This document shows positions 52,010 to 60,609 of a stretch of 64,000 nucleotides of DNA, piece by piece. This DNA is from Roseivirga sp. BDSF3-8 (GTDB lineage Bacteria; Bacteroidota; Bacteroidia; Cytophagales; Cyclobacteriaceae), in NCBI RefSeq assembly GCF_041449215.1, contig NZ_JBGNFV010000001.1:967001-1031000 (forward strand). Reading direction: 5' to 3'. Every line of letters starts with the position of its first letter. Position 1 is the first letter of the stretch. The notes under the pieces were generated by a model, which ran no database searches, was not told where the DNA came from, and saw only the letters and a program-made list of their open reading frames with translations. Both the position numbers and the translations under genes were made by a program.

Positions 52010-53938
52010 TTATGGTTTCTGGGCCTCCTCTTTCTTTTTAAATACAATATGTTCAGCAAACTTAGCTACCACTCTCTCAAACATGGTCCGCAGGCCGGGG
52101 TACTCGCTTACACTGAAAAAGGTTTTATTAATCTCCACCAAAATCTGGACCTGCACCATACTGCCTATCGCATGGCTCATAAATAACATCGACCCGCCCT
52201 GATCTGGCAGCACCACCTTTTCGCTCTGCGGCAGGTCCTCTACCACGTACCCATTGGGTATTTGAATATTCACAATGTATTTTTCAGAGTAGCTGCTAGC
52301 GAAGTCTACCGGAAGGCTGCGCTCCTCATTTACAAAGGGGCTCTCATCGTATGAATGTAAGAGTACCGGGGAGAGAATGATAAGATCGCCGGCCTCATCC
52401 ACAGGGCTTGTCATGGTATATGAGAATTTTAGCGGCTCATCCGGGTTATCGAGGTTTTCCAGTTTTGCATCGCTAAACTCATAAATACCGGTCTCATACT
52501 TCCCCGCTAACTCATCTTCCTCAATGGAATTAAAAAACTCTCTCAAATCCGACGCCTGTACTCCTTCCGACTTCAGGGAGATTTTGCGTGTGATCCGGCC
52601 ATCTGCAATGGATACCTGTTCCATCACAATATCTACAGAAGGGTTCAGCGACGTTATTTCTACCCATCCGTGGTTGGCTTTATTAACCATGAAGGCTTTA
52701 CCGTTCTGGTCCTCATCTCTCAGATAGCCAAATCCCAGGTAAGGATTCACCGCATTGAGGAAAATGTTCTTACCCTCATAGTGCATCAGGCACAGGACTG
52801 TATTGAACTGGCTGATCACGGGATTATGCTCCATGATAAGGCCGTGATATTTAGTACTGGCCAGGGCCGGACTCACCTCAAAACCTGCCTTGCGTAGCAG
52901 GGCCGCAAGCAGCATGTTTATAGAGGCAATGTTGCCCTCCTTTTTATCATTAAAAATGACAAACCTGTCGGGATAGCGCGAATTTACATGGTTCCACTTA
53001 TAGGTAGTCTGCACATACCTGTAGATTTTCTTTGCTTTGGCCAGCCCGCTTAGCGTATCGGCACCACACTCCTCGAGCATCCTGCGCAGGTAGTAGCCTT
53101 TGGTAAAATACCCCGTGAAATCATAATCCTCATTAAGCTCACCAGCTATCTGCTCCCAGCTCCGGTTTATCGTTTTGCTGTCTATGCCGGCATAGTCACT
53201 TCGATAGTAATATTCATCCAGCTGGAACTCCACCCACTCGGCGTAGTCTTTCAGATTCCAGGTATAAGGCTCATCTTTCAAGGCTGCTACGTTGGTTAGG
53301 ACCCATTCATTCGTGGCTTCACCGCCATACTTACGGTTTAGCCTTTCACCATGAAAGAAAATCCTAACCCCCAGGTCAGGGTGGATTAAGGCCTGCAGGC
53401 CGCTTTGTAAGGCCGGGTACTCGTGCTGGAACATAATATCCCACAGAGAGACGTTGTTTTTTGTATAAATCCCATAGCTGTACTCGATGACATCACCCGG
53501 CTGTACGCCGGAGTAGGTAAACCGGATCTCTTTGGTAAACCTGCCGGTCTCTACCTCATATATCTCATCTTTGCCAAGCTTCACATTTTCTACTTGTCCA
53601 TTGCGGATAAGTAAGGCCTGTGCTTTCAAGCCTACCACATTTTCTATATTCTCGTCAGCATAATATGAGATAGCGACATTGGCCGCATCTAGCCCTTCTT
53701 TGTCCAGAATCTTAATGCGCTTATGCACATCCAGCCGCGGTTGTGAACCTGGCATATAGCGTAACTCTCCGTAGTAATTAAGCACTACGGCATGCGCATC
53801 CTTATCGAAAGGCACTTCCTTCAGGGTAATCTCCTGGCTGGTGAGTTCGCCCCATTTGGACGGGTTTTTAGCAATAAGAGAAGTGGAAATTAAGAAAAAG
53901 GTGGCCAGCCCCAGAAGGAGCTTTACAGTGATTTTCAT
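52010..53938 (-). CDS. DUF3857 / transglutaminase-fold exported protein
   Basis: About 642 aa from the ATG at 53938 (an upstream in-frame ATG at 53992 would put 18 residues before the signal peptide). Signal peptide MKITVKLLLGLATFFLISTS, a DUF3857 domain (about 40-200), a transglutaminase-like domain (about 270-400) and a C-terminal beta domain (DUF3858-like). At the place of the catalytic Cys of transglutaminases the sequence reads EGNIASINMLLAALLRKAGF, so the usual Cys is absent and the domain is probably not an active peptidase or transglutaminase, as in many Bacteroidota relatives. Cell-envelope location. Function unknown. Confidence 0.85.
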   Translation of the reverse strand: MKITVKLLLGLATFFLISTSLIAKNPSKWGELTSQEITLKEVPFDKDAHAVVLNYYGELRYMPGSQPRLDVHKRIKILDKEGLDAANVAISYYADENIENVVGLKAQALLIRNGQVENVKLGKDEIYEVETGRFTKEIRFTYSGVQPGDVIEYSYGIYTKNNVSLWDIMFQHEYPALQSGLQALIHPDLGVRIFFHGERLNRKYGGEATNEWVLTNVAALKDEPYTWNLKDYAEWVEFQLDEYYYRSDYAGIDSKTINRSWEQIAGELNEDYDFTGYFTKGYYLRRMLEECGADTLSGLAKAKKIYRYVQTTYKWNHVNSRYPDRFVIFNDKKEGNIASINMLLAALLRKAGFEVSPALASTKYHGLIMEHNPVISQFNTVLCLMHYEGKNIFLNAVNPYLGFGYLRDEDQNGKAFMVNKANHGWVEITSLNPSVDIVMEQVSIADGRITRKISLKSEGVQASDLREFFNSIEEDELAGKYETGIYEFSDAKLENLDNPDEPLKFSYTMTSPVDEAGDLIILSPVLLHSYDESPFVNEERSLPVDFASSYSEKYIVNIQIPNGYVVEDLPQSEKVVLPDQGGSMLFMSHAIGSMVQVQILVEINKTFFSVSEYPGLRTMFERVVAKFAEHIVFKKKEEAQKP

Positions 53939-54107
53939 GCTATCATTCAATTTAGGCAGAGCAAAACTACTGCCTGATATTGAAAAATGCACGCCAATTT
54001 TCTTTTTGCCTTATCTGTTACCAATCAGAAAAAACAGCCTAAGAGCCTGATATGAAGGCAATTTCGACAGCTAAAAGTGATTTACAGGCAAAAAGGTACA
54101 ATCAGAT

Positions 54108-54905
54108 TTAACGCACCTTAGTCTTTCTGACTATCCGGCTGAAGAGTCGTGGAATAAAGCGTTTTACCAAAACACCGTATTTTTCCTTACCTCCCATGTA
54201 GGCCTCTTCCTTTTTGCTGGCAATGGCGGCCAGCATTTGGCGGGCACAGGTATCGGGGTCCATGCCCTGCTGCTGGGCATCGTCCATTTCGCCTAGCGGT
54301 GACCCATCGGCAGTCAGGGCATTTACAGAGACCTGGGTGTGGATAAAGCCGGGACATAGCATTGTAATATGGATAGGATACTTATAAAGCTCAGCACGAA
54401 GGGAGTCAAAGAAGCCGTGTAATGCATGTTTGCTTGCGGCATAGGCCGAGCGGTAGGGCGTTCCAAACTTGCCCACCAGACTGGATACCACGGCAATATG
54501 CCCCTGTCCGCGCGAAGTAAAATGAGGTAGCAATGCCTTGGTAAGGGCTACGGTACCAAAATAGTTGATCTCCATGAGGCGGCGGTCTACCTCAAGGCTG
54601 GTTTCGCTTGCCAGCGAGCGCTGGCTTATGCCGCCATTATTAATGAGAATATCAAGGTGGCCGAAAGCTTCAATAGCAGCTTGCGTTTTGGAAGAAAAAG
54701 AAGATGTAGCTTCCAAATCCAGCGGCAGTATGGCAATATTTTCCCCATCGCCCTCACAAGCATCTTTCACGCGCTGCAGTTCCTTTTCACGCCTGGCAGA
54801 AAGGATAAGCTTTGCCCCTGCCGAAGCAAACCTATAGGCCAGGGCCTCCCCTATGCCGCCGGAGGCACCTGTTATCCATACTATTTTATCCCGGAAGTGG
54901 CTCAT
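54108..54905 (-). CDS. SDR-family oxidoreductase
   Basis: A 265-aa classical SDR with TGASGGIGEA (residues 12-21), NNGGISQRS (about 91-99), Ser and YAASKHA catalytic set (about 141-160). The C-terminal tail carries basic residues (RRLFSRIVRKTKVR-like) and could touch the membrane. It begins 8 bp after the stop of folA on the same strand. The substrate is unknown; it resembles the DHRS7B/YqjQ type of membrane-associated SDR. Confidence 0.88.
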   Translation of the reverse strand: MSHFRDKIVWITGASGGIGEALAYRFASAGAKLILSARREKELQRVKDACEGDGENIAILPLDLEATSSFSSKTQAAIEAFGHLDILINNGGISQRSLASETSLEVDRRLMEINYFGTVALTKALLPHFTSRGQGHIAVVSSLVGKFGTPYRSAYAASKHALHGFFDSLRAELYKYPIHITMLCPGFIHTQVSVNALTADGSPLGEMDDAQQQGMDPDTCARQMLAAIASKKEEAYMGGKEKYGVLVKRFIPRLFSRIVRKTKVR

Positions 54906-54912
54906 GAGGTCG

Positions 54913-55404
54913 TTATTTTCTTACCAGCTCAATAAAGGCGTAATCGTGCGGGTTTTTCTCATCTGCCTTGTGCTCTTCCCTTTTTACCTCTTTCCAGATG
55001 GTATAGTCGATCTCTGGAAAATAGGTATCGCCTTTAAAGGTCTCTTTTATCTCCGTCAGGTAAATCTTATCGGCAGACGTCATCGCCTGCTTGTATATCT
55101 CCCCTCCCCCCAGGATAAAAAGCTCCTCCTGGCGGTACTTTTCCCCCAGGGCGTAAGCTTCTTCCAGGCTGTTAACGACCAGGCAGCCCTCAGCCCTGAA
55201 GTCTTGCTGCCGGGTGATAACGATACTTGTACGGCCGGGTAGCGGCTTTTGGGTAGCTTCCAGGGTCTTGCGTCCCATCACGATAAAGTGCCCCGTGGTG
55301 GTGGTGCGAAAATGCTTCAGGTCGGCGGGCATTTTCCAAACCAGGTCATTGTCCTTGCCTATCACATTGTTTTCGCTCTTTGCGACGATTATGGATCGGA
55401 TCAT
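54913..55404 (-). CDS. folA: Dihydrofolate reductase
   Basis: The 163-aa enzyme reduces dihydrofolate to tetrahydrofolate with NADPH. Diagnostic segments: IIVAKSENNVIGKDNDLVWK (N-terminal loop, with the W before the substrate-binding segment MPADLKHFR), GRKTLEATQKPLPGR (NADPH site), FILGGGEIYKQAM-like and YLTEIKETFKGDTYFPE. Its ATG overlaps the end of fmt by 4 bp, giving a folate-formyl-Met coupling that also makes sense biologically (fmt uses 10-formyl-THF). Confidence 0.95.
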   Translation of the reverse strand: MIRSIIVAKSENNVIGKDNDLVWKMPADLKHFRTTTTGHFIVMGRKTLEATQKPLPGRTSIVITRQQDFRAEGCLVVNSLEEAYALGEKYRQEELFILGGGEIYKQAMTSADKIYLTEIKETFKGDTYFPEIDYTIWKEVKREEHKADEKNPHDYAFIELVRK

Positions 55405-56321
55405 AGTGTGTTTCCTCTCAAAAAGTCTTCTATTTTCATTCTCTTTTTACCCTCTATCTGAAGGTCAGTAATGGCCAGGGTATCCTTGCCGGTCTGAAAG
55501 TGCAGGTAGCTTTTGCCGTCGGTCTTATACTCACCGGCCTCCAGGCCTTCTATATTTCCAGGTACTACCTGACTGGCGAATACCTTCAACTGCCGGTCAT
55601 TGATTCTGGTCCATGAGGCTGGATAAGGGGAAAGGCCCCTGACAAAGTCATATAATTCAGAAGCGCTCTTCTTCCAGTCTATTTCACAGGTTTCCTTAAA
55701 TATTTTCGGCGCAGCTTTCAGTTCACCCTCTGCGCTCTGAGGCTCCTGCGGATAGTCACCGGTTTCTATTGCTTTCACCGTTTTTAGCACCAGCCCCGCC
55801 CCCATATGCATCAGGCGTTCATACAGCGTGCCCGCATTATCATTTTCGTGGATGGGCTCCTTCTCCTGAAAAATGATATTCCCCGTATCGATCTCATGCT
55901 TCAGGAAAAAGGTGGTGGCACCCGTTACCTTATCACCATTGATAATGGCCCAGTTTATAGGGGCAGCTCCCCTGTACTGGGGTAGCAGGGATGCATGCAG
56001 ATTGAAGGTACCAATCTCAGGCATGTCCCAGACGGCTACAGGCAGCATACGAAAAGCCACCACCACCTGCAGATTAGCATTATATGACTTCAGTTCTGCC
56101 TGAAACGTCTCAGACTTAAGGTTAGTTGGCTGCAGTACGGGGATACCCTGCTGTACGGCATAGCCCTTGACAGGACTGGTAGCCACCTTTCTGCCTCTGC
56201 CCTTGGGCTTATCCGGGGCGGTGATAACGGCCACTACATTAAAGTCATTCTCGACAAGAATCTGAAGGCTTGGCACTGCAAACTCTGGGGTGCCCATAAA
56301 AATGATACGGAGGTCATGCAT
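55401..56321 (-). CDS. fmt: Methionyl-tRNA formyltransferase
   Basis: The 306-aa enzyme formylates the initiator Met-tRNA using 10-formyltetrahydrofolate. N-terminal formyltransferase domain with FMGTPEFAVPSLQILVE, the catalytic triad region NLHASLLPQYRGAAPINWAI (Asn-His-x-SLLPxxRG, about 107-126) and Asp in FLKHEIDTGNII, then a C-terminal tRNA-binding domain. Its stop overlaps the start of folA by 4 bp. Confidence 0.96.
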   Translation of the reverse strand: MHDLRIIFMGTPEFAVPSLQILVENDFNVVAVITAPDKPKGRGRKVATSPVKGYAVQQGIPVLQPTNLKSETFQAELKSYNANLQVVVAFRMLPVAVWDMPEIGTFNLHASLLPQYRGAAPINWAIINGDKVTGATTFFLKHEIDTGNIIFQEKEPIHENDNAGTLYERLMHMGAGLVLKTVKAIETGDYPQEPQSAEGELKAAPKIFKETCEIDWKKSASELYDFVRGLSPYPASWTRINDRQLKVFASQVVPGNIEGLEAGEYKTDGKSYLHFQTGKDTLAITDLQIEGKKRMKIEDFLRGNTL

Positions 56322-56537
56322 GCAAAAAAAGTCTTAGTGTGAACGGGGATAAAACTAGAAAAAATAGCGAACAGTTACCCCATTCTGAATAATACATCCT
56401 CATTCCTCTACCAGGAACTCATACCATAAGGCCAGTGCTTGAGCAATTTACATGTCCCGCTTACCGGCCAGATAGCTATACTTCCACTCTACTATTTTAA
56501 CGTATGCAGGGGTGGTGGGCCATAGTAAATTTAACTG

Positions 56538-57095
56538 ATGGCGCAGGCAGATTTTCTAATTACCACAGAGCGGGTAGGCCTCAGACCCTGGCTAGAGGGG
56601 GATATTCCGGCTATGGCGGCTATAAGCGGCGACCGGGAGGTAATGAGGTTTTTTCCTGCACCAGCTACATACAAGCAGACGGAAGAGTTTATACACCGCA
56701 TGCAGAAGAGCTATACTGACCGGGGCTACTGCTATTTCCCTGTCTTTTTATTAGCCACCAAAAGGCTTATAGGCTTTACAGGCCTTCTCTACCAAACATA
56801 TGAAGGCTTGCCGTTTATGCCCTGCACGGATGTAGGCTGGCGGCTGGATAAATCTGTATGGGGAAAGGGGCTTGCTACGGAAGCGGCCCGCGCATGCCTT
56901 ACCTTTGGCTTTGAAAACTGTCGCCTGAACACCATCTATGCCACCTGCCCGCAGGTGAATACGCCATCGGAAAGGGTCATGAAGAAACTAGGCATGTCCC
57001 GGCAGGGCACCTTCATGCACCCACGACTAAAGGATGCACCTCATCTGCAGCCTTGCGTGTATTATTCTGTTGATAAAGAGAGAACCAGATCATGA
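56538..57095 (+). CDS. GNAT-family N-acetyltransferase (RimJ/RimL type)
   Basis: A 185-aa acetyltransferase starting at 56538: TERVGLRPWLEGDIPAMAAI, then the acetyl-CoA-binding part WRLDKSVWGKGLATEAARAC (about 103-122) and ATCPQVNTPSERVMKKLGM (about 142-160). Typical of the Acetyltransf_3 group acting on ribosomal proteins, amino acids or antibiotics; the substrate is not predictable. Confidence 0.88.
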   Translation: MAQADFLITTERVGLRPWLEGDIPAMAAISGDREVMRFFPAPATYKQTEEFIHRMQKSYTDRGYCYFPVFLLATKRLIGFTGLLYQTYEGLPFMPCTDVGWRLDKSVWGKGLATEAARACLTFGFENCRLNTIYATCPQVNTPSERVMKKLGMSRQGTFMHPRLKDAPHLQPCVYYSVDKERTRS

Positions 57096-57164
57096 CCTTC
57101 GCTTAATCAGCTTGATATGTATCGTTGTACTATGTAAATTTTGTTATCGCTATCCGCATACACT

Positions 57165-57869
57165 ATGTTAGAATACACTCCCCTTTGGCTGGATATATTT
57201 TTTATTCTGACTGTACTGGCTACCGTATTCATTTTTTACCTGGCAAACGGCCAAAAGACGGGGTTGCTAATTCTGACCCTGGGCTGGGCCGGGCTTCATT
57301 CGGTGCTCTCGCTCATGGGAGTATACCAGAATATGAATGTACTGCCTCCTCCATTTACCTTCCCACTCATAGGCGCGGCACTACTCATCATTATAGGTCT
57401 GGCAGGAAGGAAAAGCCGCAAAATGGCCCGGGAGAAAAACCTGGTAACAAGCACAGTCATGCACACTGTCCGCATACCTGTGGAGGTTACGCTTTATGCG
57501 CTGTTCCTGTACGGCGCGGTGCCTGAAATAATGACCTTCGGCGGGCGCAACTACGATATATTATCCGGTCTTACGGCTCCACTGGTAGCCTGGCTTCTTT
57601 CCAGAAAACTGGCAAAGCCCATCTTCATGATCTTCTGGAATATCATCTGCCTGGGTCTTGTACTGTTTATTTTAGTACACGGTGTACTGTCCACAGAACT
57701 CCCCATTCAGCAGTTTGGCTTTGATCAGCCAAACAGGGCCGTATTATATTTCCCTTATGTACTGTTACCCGCTGTGGTGGTACCTATAGTGATCTACTCT
57801 CACCTGTCGGACCTGATGGTGTACCTGAGAGCCTACCGGAGAAGAAGGTCTTATAAGGGAGTGGTCTGA
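57165..57869 (+). CDS. Integral membrane protein of unknown function
   Basis: About 234 aa with seven hydrophobic segments (about 6-27, 34-52, 57-75, 95-117, 126-142, 148-173 and 187-215), and a basic C-terminus AYRRRRSYK. No enzyme motif or family recognised. The ATG at 57165 begins directly before the first helix; a TTG 24 bp upstream is less likely. A terminator follows. Confidence 0.7.
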   Translation: MLEYTPLWLDIFFILTVLATVFIFYLANGQKTGLLILTLGWAGLHSVLSLMGVYQNMNVLPPPFTFPLIGAALLIIIGLAGRKSRKMAREKNLVTSTVMHTVRIPVEVTLYALFLYGAVPEIMTFGGRNYDILSGLTAPLVAWLLSRKLAKPIFMIFWNIICLGLVLFILVHGVLSTELPIQQFGFDQPNRAVLYFPYVLLPAVVVPIVIYSHLSDLMVYLRAYRRRRSYKGVV

Positions 57870-57877
57870 AACCAAAA

Positions 57878-57910
57878 AAGCTGCCTGCTTACCTGCAGAC
57901 AGCTTTCTCC
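57878..57910 (+). terminator. Terminator after the membrane protein gene
   Basis: The stem aagctg-c-ctgc/gcag-a-cagctt with a short loop and following T residues lies between the convergent membrane protein and GIN-domain genes, so it may serve both. Confidence 0.75.
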
Positions 57911-57931
57911 TTTATTATGACAAACAAATGA

Positions 57932-58636
57932 TCAGTTCTTATTCTTGATTTTGCCCATGCCACTGGTATTCAGATGAGTGTCAGAGGGATCTCCTTTATA
58001 ATAAATACTACCCACACCGCTGGCATTGGCATTCAGCCTGTTGGAAGCATGAACTTTTACAGTACCTGCTCCGCTGCTGGTAACATCCACATCCTTACTT
58101 TCCAGCTCATAAGCAGAATAGGTACCCGCTCCGGAAAGTTCTATGTCATGGGTATCCACTGAACCTCGAAGCTCAACAGAGGCCGCACCACTAATATCAG
58201 TATCAAGTGAGTTAGCCTTCAGGTCGATTGTAAGTTCACCGGCACCACTAATATCCAGCTTGAGGTCGTCTACCTTCATCTGTCCATCGGTAGTTATATT
58301 ACATGCTCCGCTGATGTTGATCTCACTCAGATCACGATAGGTAATAAAAATCTTTACGTCATCGAAATTGGTCCAACGCTCGCTGGTATTTCTTTTAGTA
58401 CCAATCTCGAGGGTATTCCCCTGGTTACTTATTTCCACCTTATCAAGTTTATCGTCAGGCCCTTCCATCCTTAGCGAGTATTCGTTACCCTGCTTCAGGG
58501 AAAGGGTATAAGCCCCGGAAACCTTCAGTTTTTTGAACGCCTGAATATCGGGCGTGCGCTGCGCATTTGCTTTGGCAGAAAACAGCATGACGCATGCAAT
58601 CATGGCCATTGATATATAAAGCATAGTTCTTCTCAT
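57932..58636 (-). CDS. Exported GIN-domain protein (DUF2807)
   Basis: The 234-aa product has a signal peptide (cleavage after NANAQ) and a beta-helix-like GIN domain: FKKLKVSGAYTLSLKQGNEY at the start, then repeated steps with I-S-G-A (INISGACNIT, LDISGAGELT, TDISGAASVE, IELSGAGTYS, VTSSGAGTVK, NASGVGSIYYKG). This domain is common in Bacteroidota surface proteins and is often near stress or sigma/anti-sigma genes; the role here is unknown. Confidence 0.85.
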   Translation of the reverse strand: MRRTMLYISMAMIACVMLFSAKANAQRTPDIQAFKKLKVSGAYTLSLKQGNEYSLRMEGPDDKLDKVEISNQGNTLEIGTKRNTSERWTNFDDVKIFITYRDLSEINISGACNITTDGQMKVDDLKLDISGAGELTIDLKANSLDTDISGAASVELRGSVDTHDIELSGAGTYSAYELESKDVDVTSSGAGTVKVHASNRLNANASGVGSIYYKGDPSDTHLNTSGMGKIKNKN

Positions 58637-58701
58637 GTTAGTGCAGTTGTTGATTTCCTTAAGGACAACAAATACTGGGAAGGGTTGCAGATTGATGTTG
58701 A

Positions 58702-59403
58702 TTATTTTTCCTTTCCAGTAAAAAAGGGCATAAAATAAATTTTAACGGGAGCCTCACTTCCTTCAGGGTCCGGGTATTCCTGTGAATAAACCGGTCCTTT
58801 TTCAAAGGAAACGGCATGATTAAAAACGGGACCGTCGAAGGTAAAGGAATGGTATTCCCCATTCTCCCCACAAGGGTCTATCTCCTTGGGCAGGCTACTA
58901 ATCCACTCCTCGTCTATCGTCTCTCCCAGCCTGCTTTCCGGCAGATGCTTACTATTCACAGCACACAGAGAGGTTTTAAATCCGCTCTGTACAAACTCTT
59001 TAATGAGCTCGCCGGTAGGTTCTTTCCATAAGGGAAATACAGTCTTTAACCCTGAGCCGTGCAGCATACTTTCACGGTAAGCCTTTAGGTCCTCCAGGAA
59101 AATATCGCCATAGGCCAGGGCCTCAATCCCTTCATTCAGACACTCCTTCACAAACTGCTCCATGGTTTTCCGGTAGGCATCGTTACTTCTCACCGAAGGC
59201 ATGTAAATCAGCTTCAGAGGTAAACCTATCGCTTCGGCCTGCTTCTGAATAAGCTCTACCGGCACCTCATGCATAGGCACCTGCCCGGTGTCTTCACCTA
59301 CCACACAGTGTAGATTAACTACATGGTGCTGTCCGCTTTGGAGTAAACGGTACAGGGCCATGGCAGAATCTTTTCCTCCGCTCCAGCTCAGACTTATCTT
59401 CAT
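58702..59403 (-). CDS. Dph6-like adenine nucleotide alpha-hydrolase (diphthine-ammonia ligase family)
   Basis: A 233-aa ATP-pyrophosphatase. The PP-loop SWSGGKDSAMALYRLL is at residues 5-20, and the family segments LKLIYMPSVR, GIEALAYGDIFLEDLKAYRE, FPLWKEPTGELIKEF and CGENGEYHSF (near 190) follow. In archaea and eukaryotes Dph6 makes diphthamide; bacteria lack that pathway, so the true substrate is unknown. The final segment ends in PFFTGKEK. Confidence 0.85.
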   Translation of the reverse strand: MKISLSWSGGKDSAMALYRLLQSGQHHVVNLHCVVGEDTGQVPMHEVPVELIQKQAEAIGLPLKLIYMPSVRSNDAYRKTMEQFVKECLNEGIEALAYGDIFLEDLKAYRESMLHGSGLKTVFPLWKEPTGELIKEFVQSGFKTSLCAVNSKHLPESRLGETIDEEWISSLPKEIDPCGENGEYHSFTFDGPVFNHAVSFEKGPVYSQEYPDPEGSEAPVKIYFMPFFTGKEK

Positions 59404-59435
59404 ACCTGCAAGTTATATTTTTTCATCAGATAGCG

Positions 59436-59443
59436 TAGGTTTG
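59436..59443 (+). promoter_or_regulatory. Bacteroidota-type -7 element (TAGGTTTG) close to a start codon
   Basis: Exact TAnnTTTG match with GTTA about 20 bp upstream. The next ATG is only 5 bp downstream (59449), which would place the transcription start at or near the start codon. Confidence 0.4.
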
Positions 59444-59448
59444 CATAC

Positions 59449-60609
59449 ATGTATACCCGTATCTCTTATTTACTGCTATTACTGTGTGTTGCGGTGCAAG
59501 CCTGCAGCCCTGACAAGCCGGAGAAGGAGCCTGCGCTCACCCCTGCTGAGGGCGACAGCCTTCTTATGGCCTATGCGGAAACCTTTAAACTCATACGGCA
59601 CCAGACCTATACTGAAGTTACGATAAACGAGCCCTGGCAGGGGGCTGCCGGACCTGCCCGCTATTACCTGGTGCCTAAAGGTGAGCCAGTGCCTGATCAC
59701 CTGGGTGAGGAAGATGTCATTCGCACCCCGGTGAGCCGCACAGCCGTATTATCGACCTCATACCTGCCTATGCTGAACATGCTCGGCGTAGCCTCCACAG
59801 TCAGGGGTTTTCCGGATACAAGCCTTATATCCACCCGCATATACCGGCAAATGGCTTCAGAGGGCATCCTCTACGACCTGGGCCAGGGCACACAGATAGA
59901 CCGGGAACTCCTACTGCAGATTGAGCCTGAGGTGGTATTCGGATTTGGTGTAGGTGAACCATCTTCTATCGAAAGGGTACTGAATGCGGCGGGGCATCGC
60001 ATGGTGTACAATACAGACTACCTGGAAAAGCACCCCCTGGGGCGGGCCGAATGGATCAAATTTTTCGGGGCTTTTTATGATAAAGAGGCCCTTGCTGACA
60101 GCCTGTTTACGACTATCAGTGAGCGCTATGACTCGCTGAGGCAAAGAGCCACACAGAATGATCCTGAGCCGGCCGTAATGGCTTCTAATCTGTATGGAGA
60201 TACGTGGTACGTTCCGGCCGGTGAAAGCTGGGTGGCTACTTTTATCCATGATGCGGGAGGCAGGTACCTCTGGAAGGATACTGAAGGGGCCGGCAGCCTG
60301 CAGATGGCCTTTGAGCCGGTGCTGGAAAAAGCCCAGCATGCAGATGTGTGGCTCAATGCCAGTAACTACACGAGCCTTAAAGACATGGCAGCGGCTGATG
60401 TGCGCTATACGTACTTTGCCCCCTGGAAAGAAGGCGAGGTCTATAATCCACTTAAAAGTAATGGCACTGCTAACGGAAACCTGTACTATGAGCTAGGCTA
60501 TGCCAGGCCTGATCTTGTGCTGAAAGACCTGATCCTGATCCTGCAGCCGGACATGGCAGCTACAGGAGTAAATGCAGACACGCTGACATTTTACGAAAAG
60601 CTCCCTTAG
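59449..60609 (+). CDS. Periplasmic substrate-binding lipoprotein (BtuF/FepB type)
   Basis: The 386-aa product has a signal ending in VQAC (Cys19). The body fits the cobalamin/siderophore-binding TroA fold: RTAVLSTSYLPMLNMLG, then a long helix and the second lobe with PEVVFGFGVGEPSSIERVL, the phrase LEKHPLGRAEWIKFFG, and GDTWYVPAGESWVATFIHDA, followed by AQHADVWLNAS and RPDLVLKDLILILQPDM. No permease or ATPase is adjacent, so the import partner lies elsewhere. It overlaps the convergent permease gene by 4 bp. Confidence 0.88.
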   Translation: MYTRISYLLLLLCVAVQACSPDKPEKEPALTPAEGDSLLMAYAETFKLIRHQTYTEVTINEPWQGAAGPARYYLVPKGEPVPDHLGEEDVIRTPVSRTAVLSTSYLPMLNMLGVASTVRGFPDTSLISTRIYRQMASEGILYDLGQGTQIDRELLLQIEPEVVFGFGVGEPSSIERVLNAAGHRMVYNTDYLEKHPLGRAEWIKFFGAFYDKEALADSLFTTISERYDSLRQRATQNDPEPAVMASNLYGDTWYVPAGESWVATFIHDAGGRYLWKDTEGAGSLQMAFEPVLEKAQHADVWLNASNYTSLKDMAAADVRYTYFAPWKEGEVYNPLKSNGTANGNLYYELGYARPDLVLKDLILILQPDMAATGVNADTLTFYEKLP

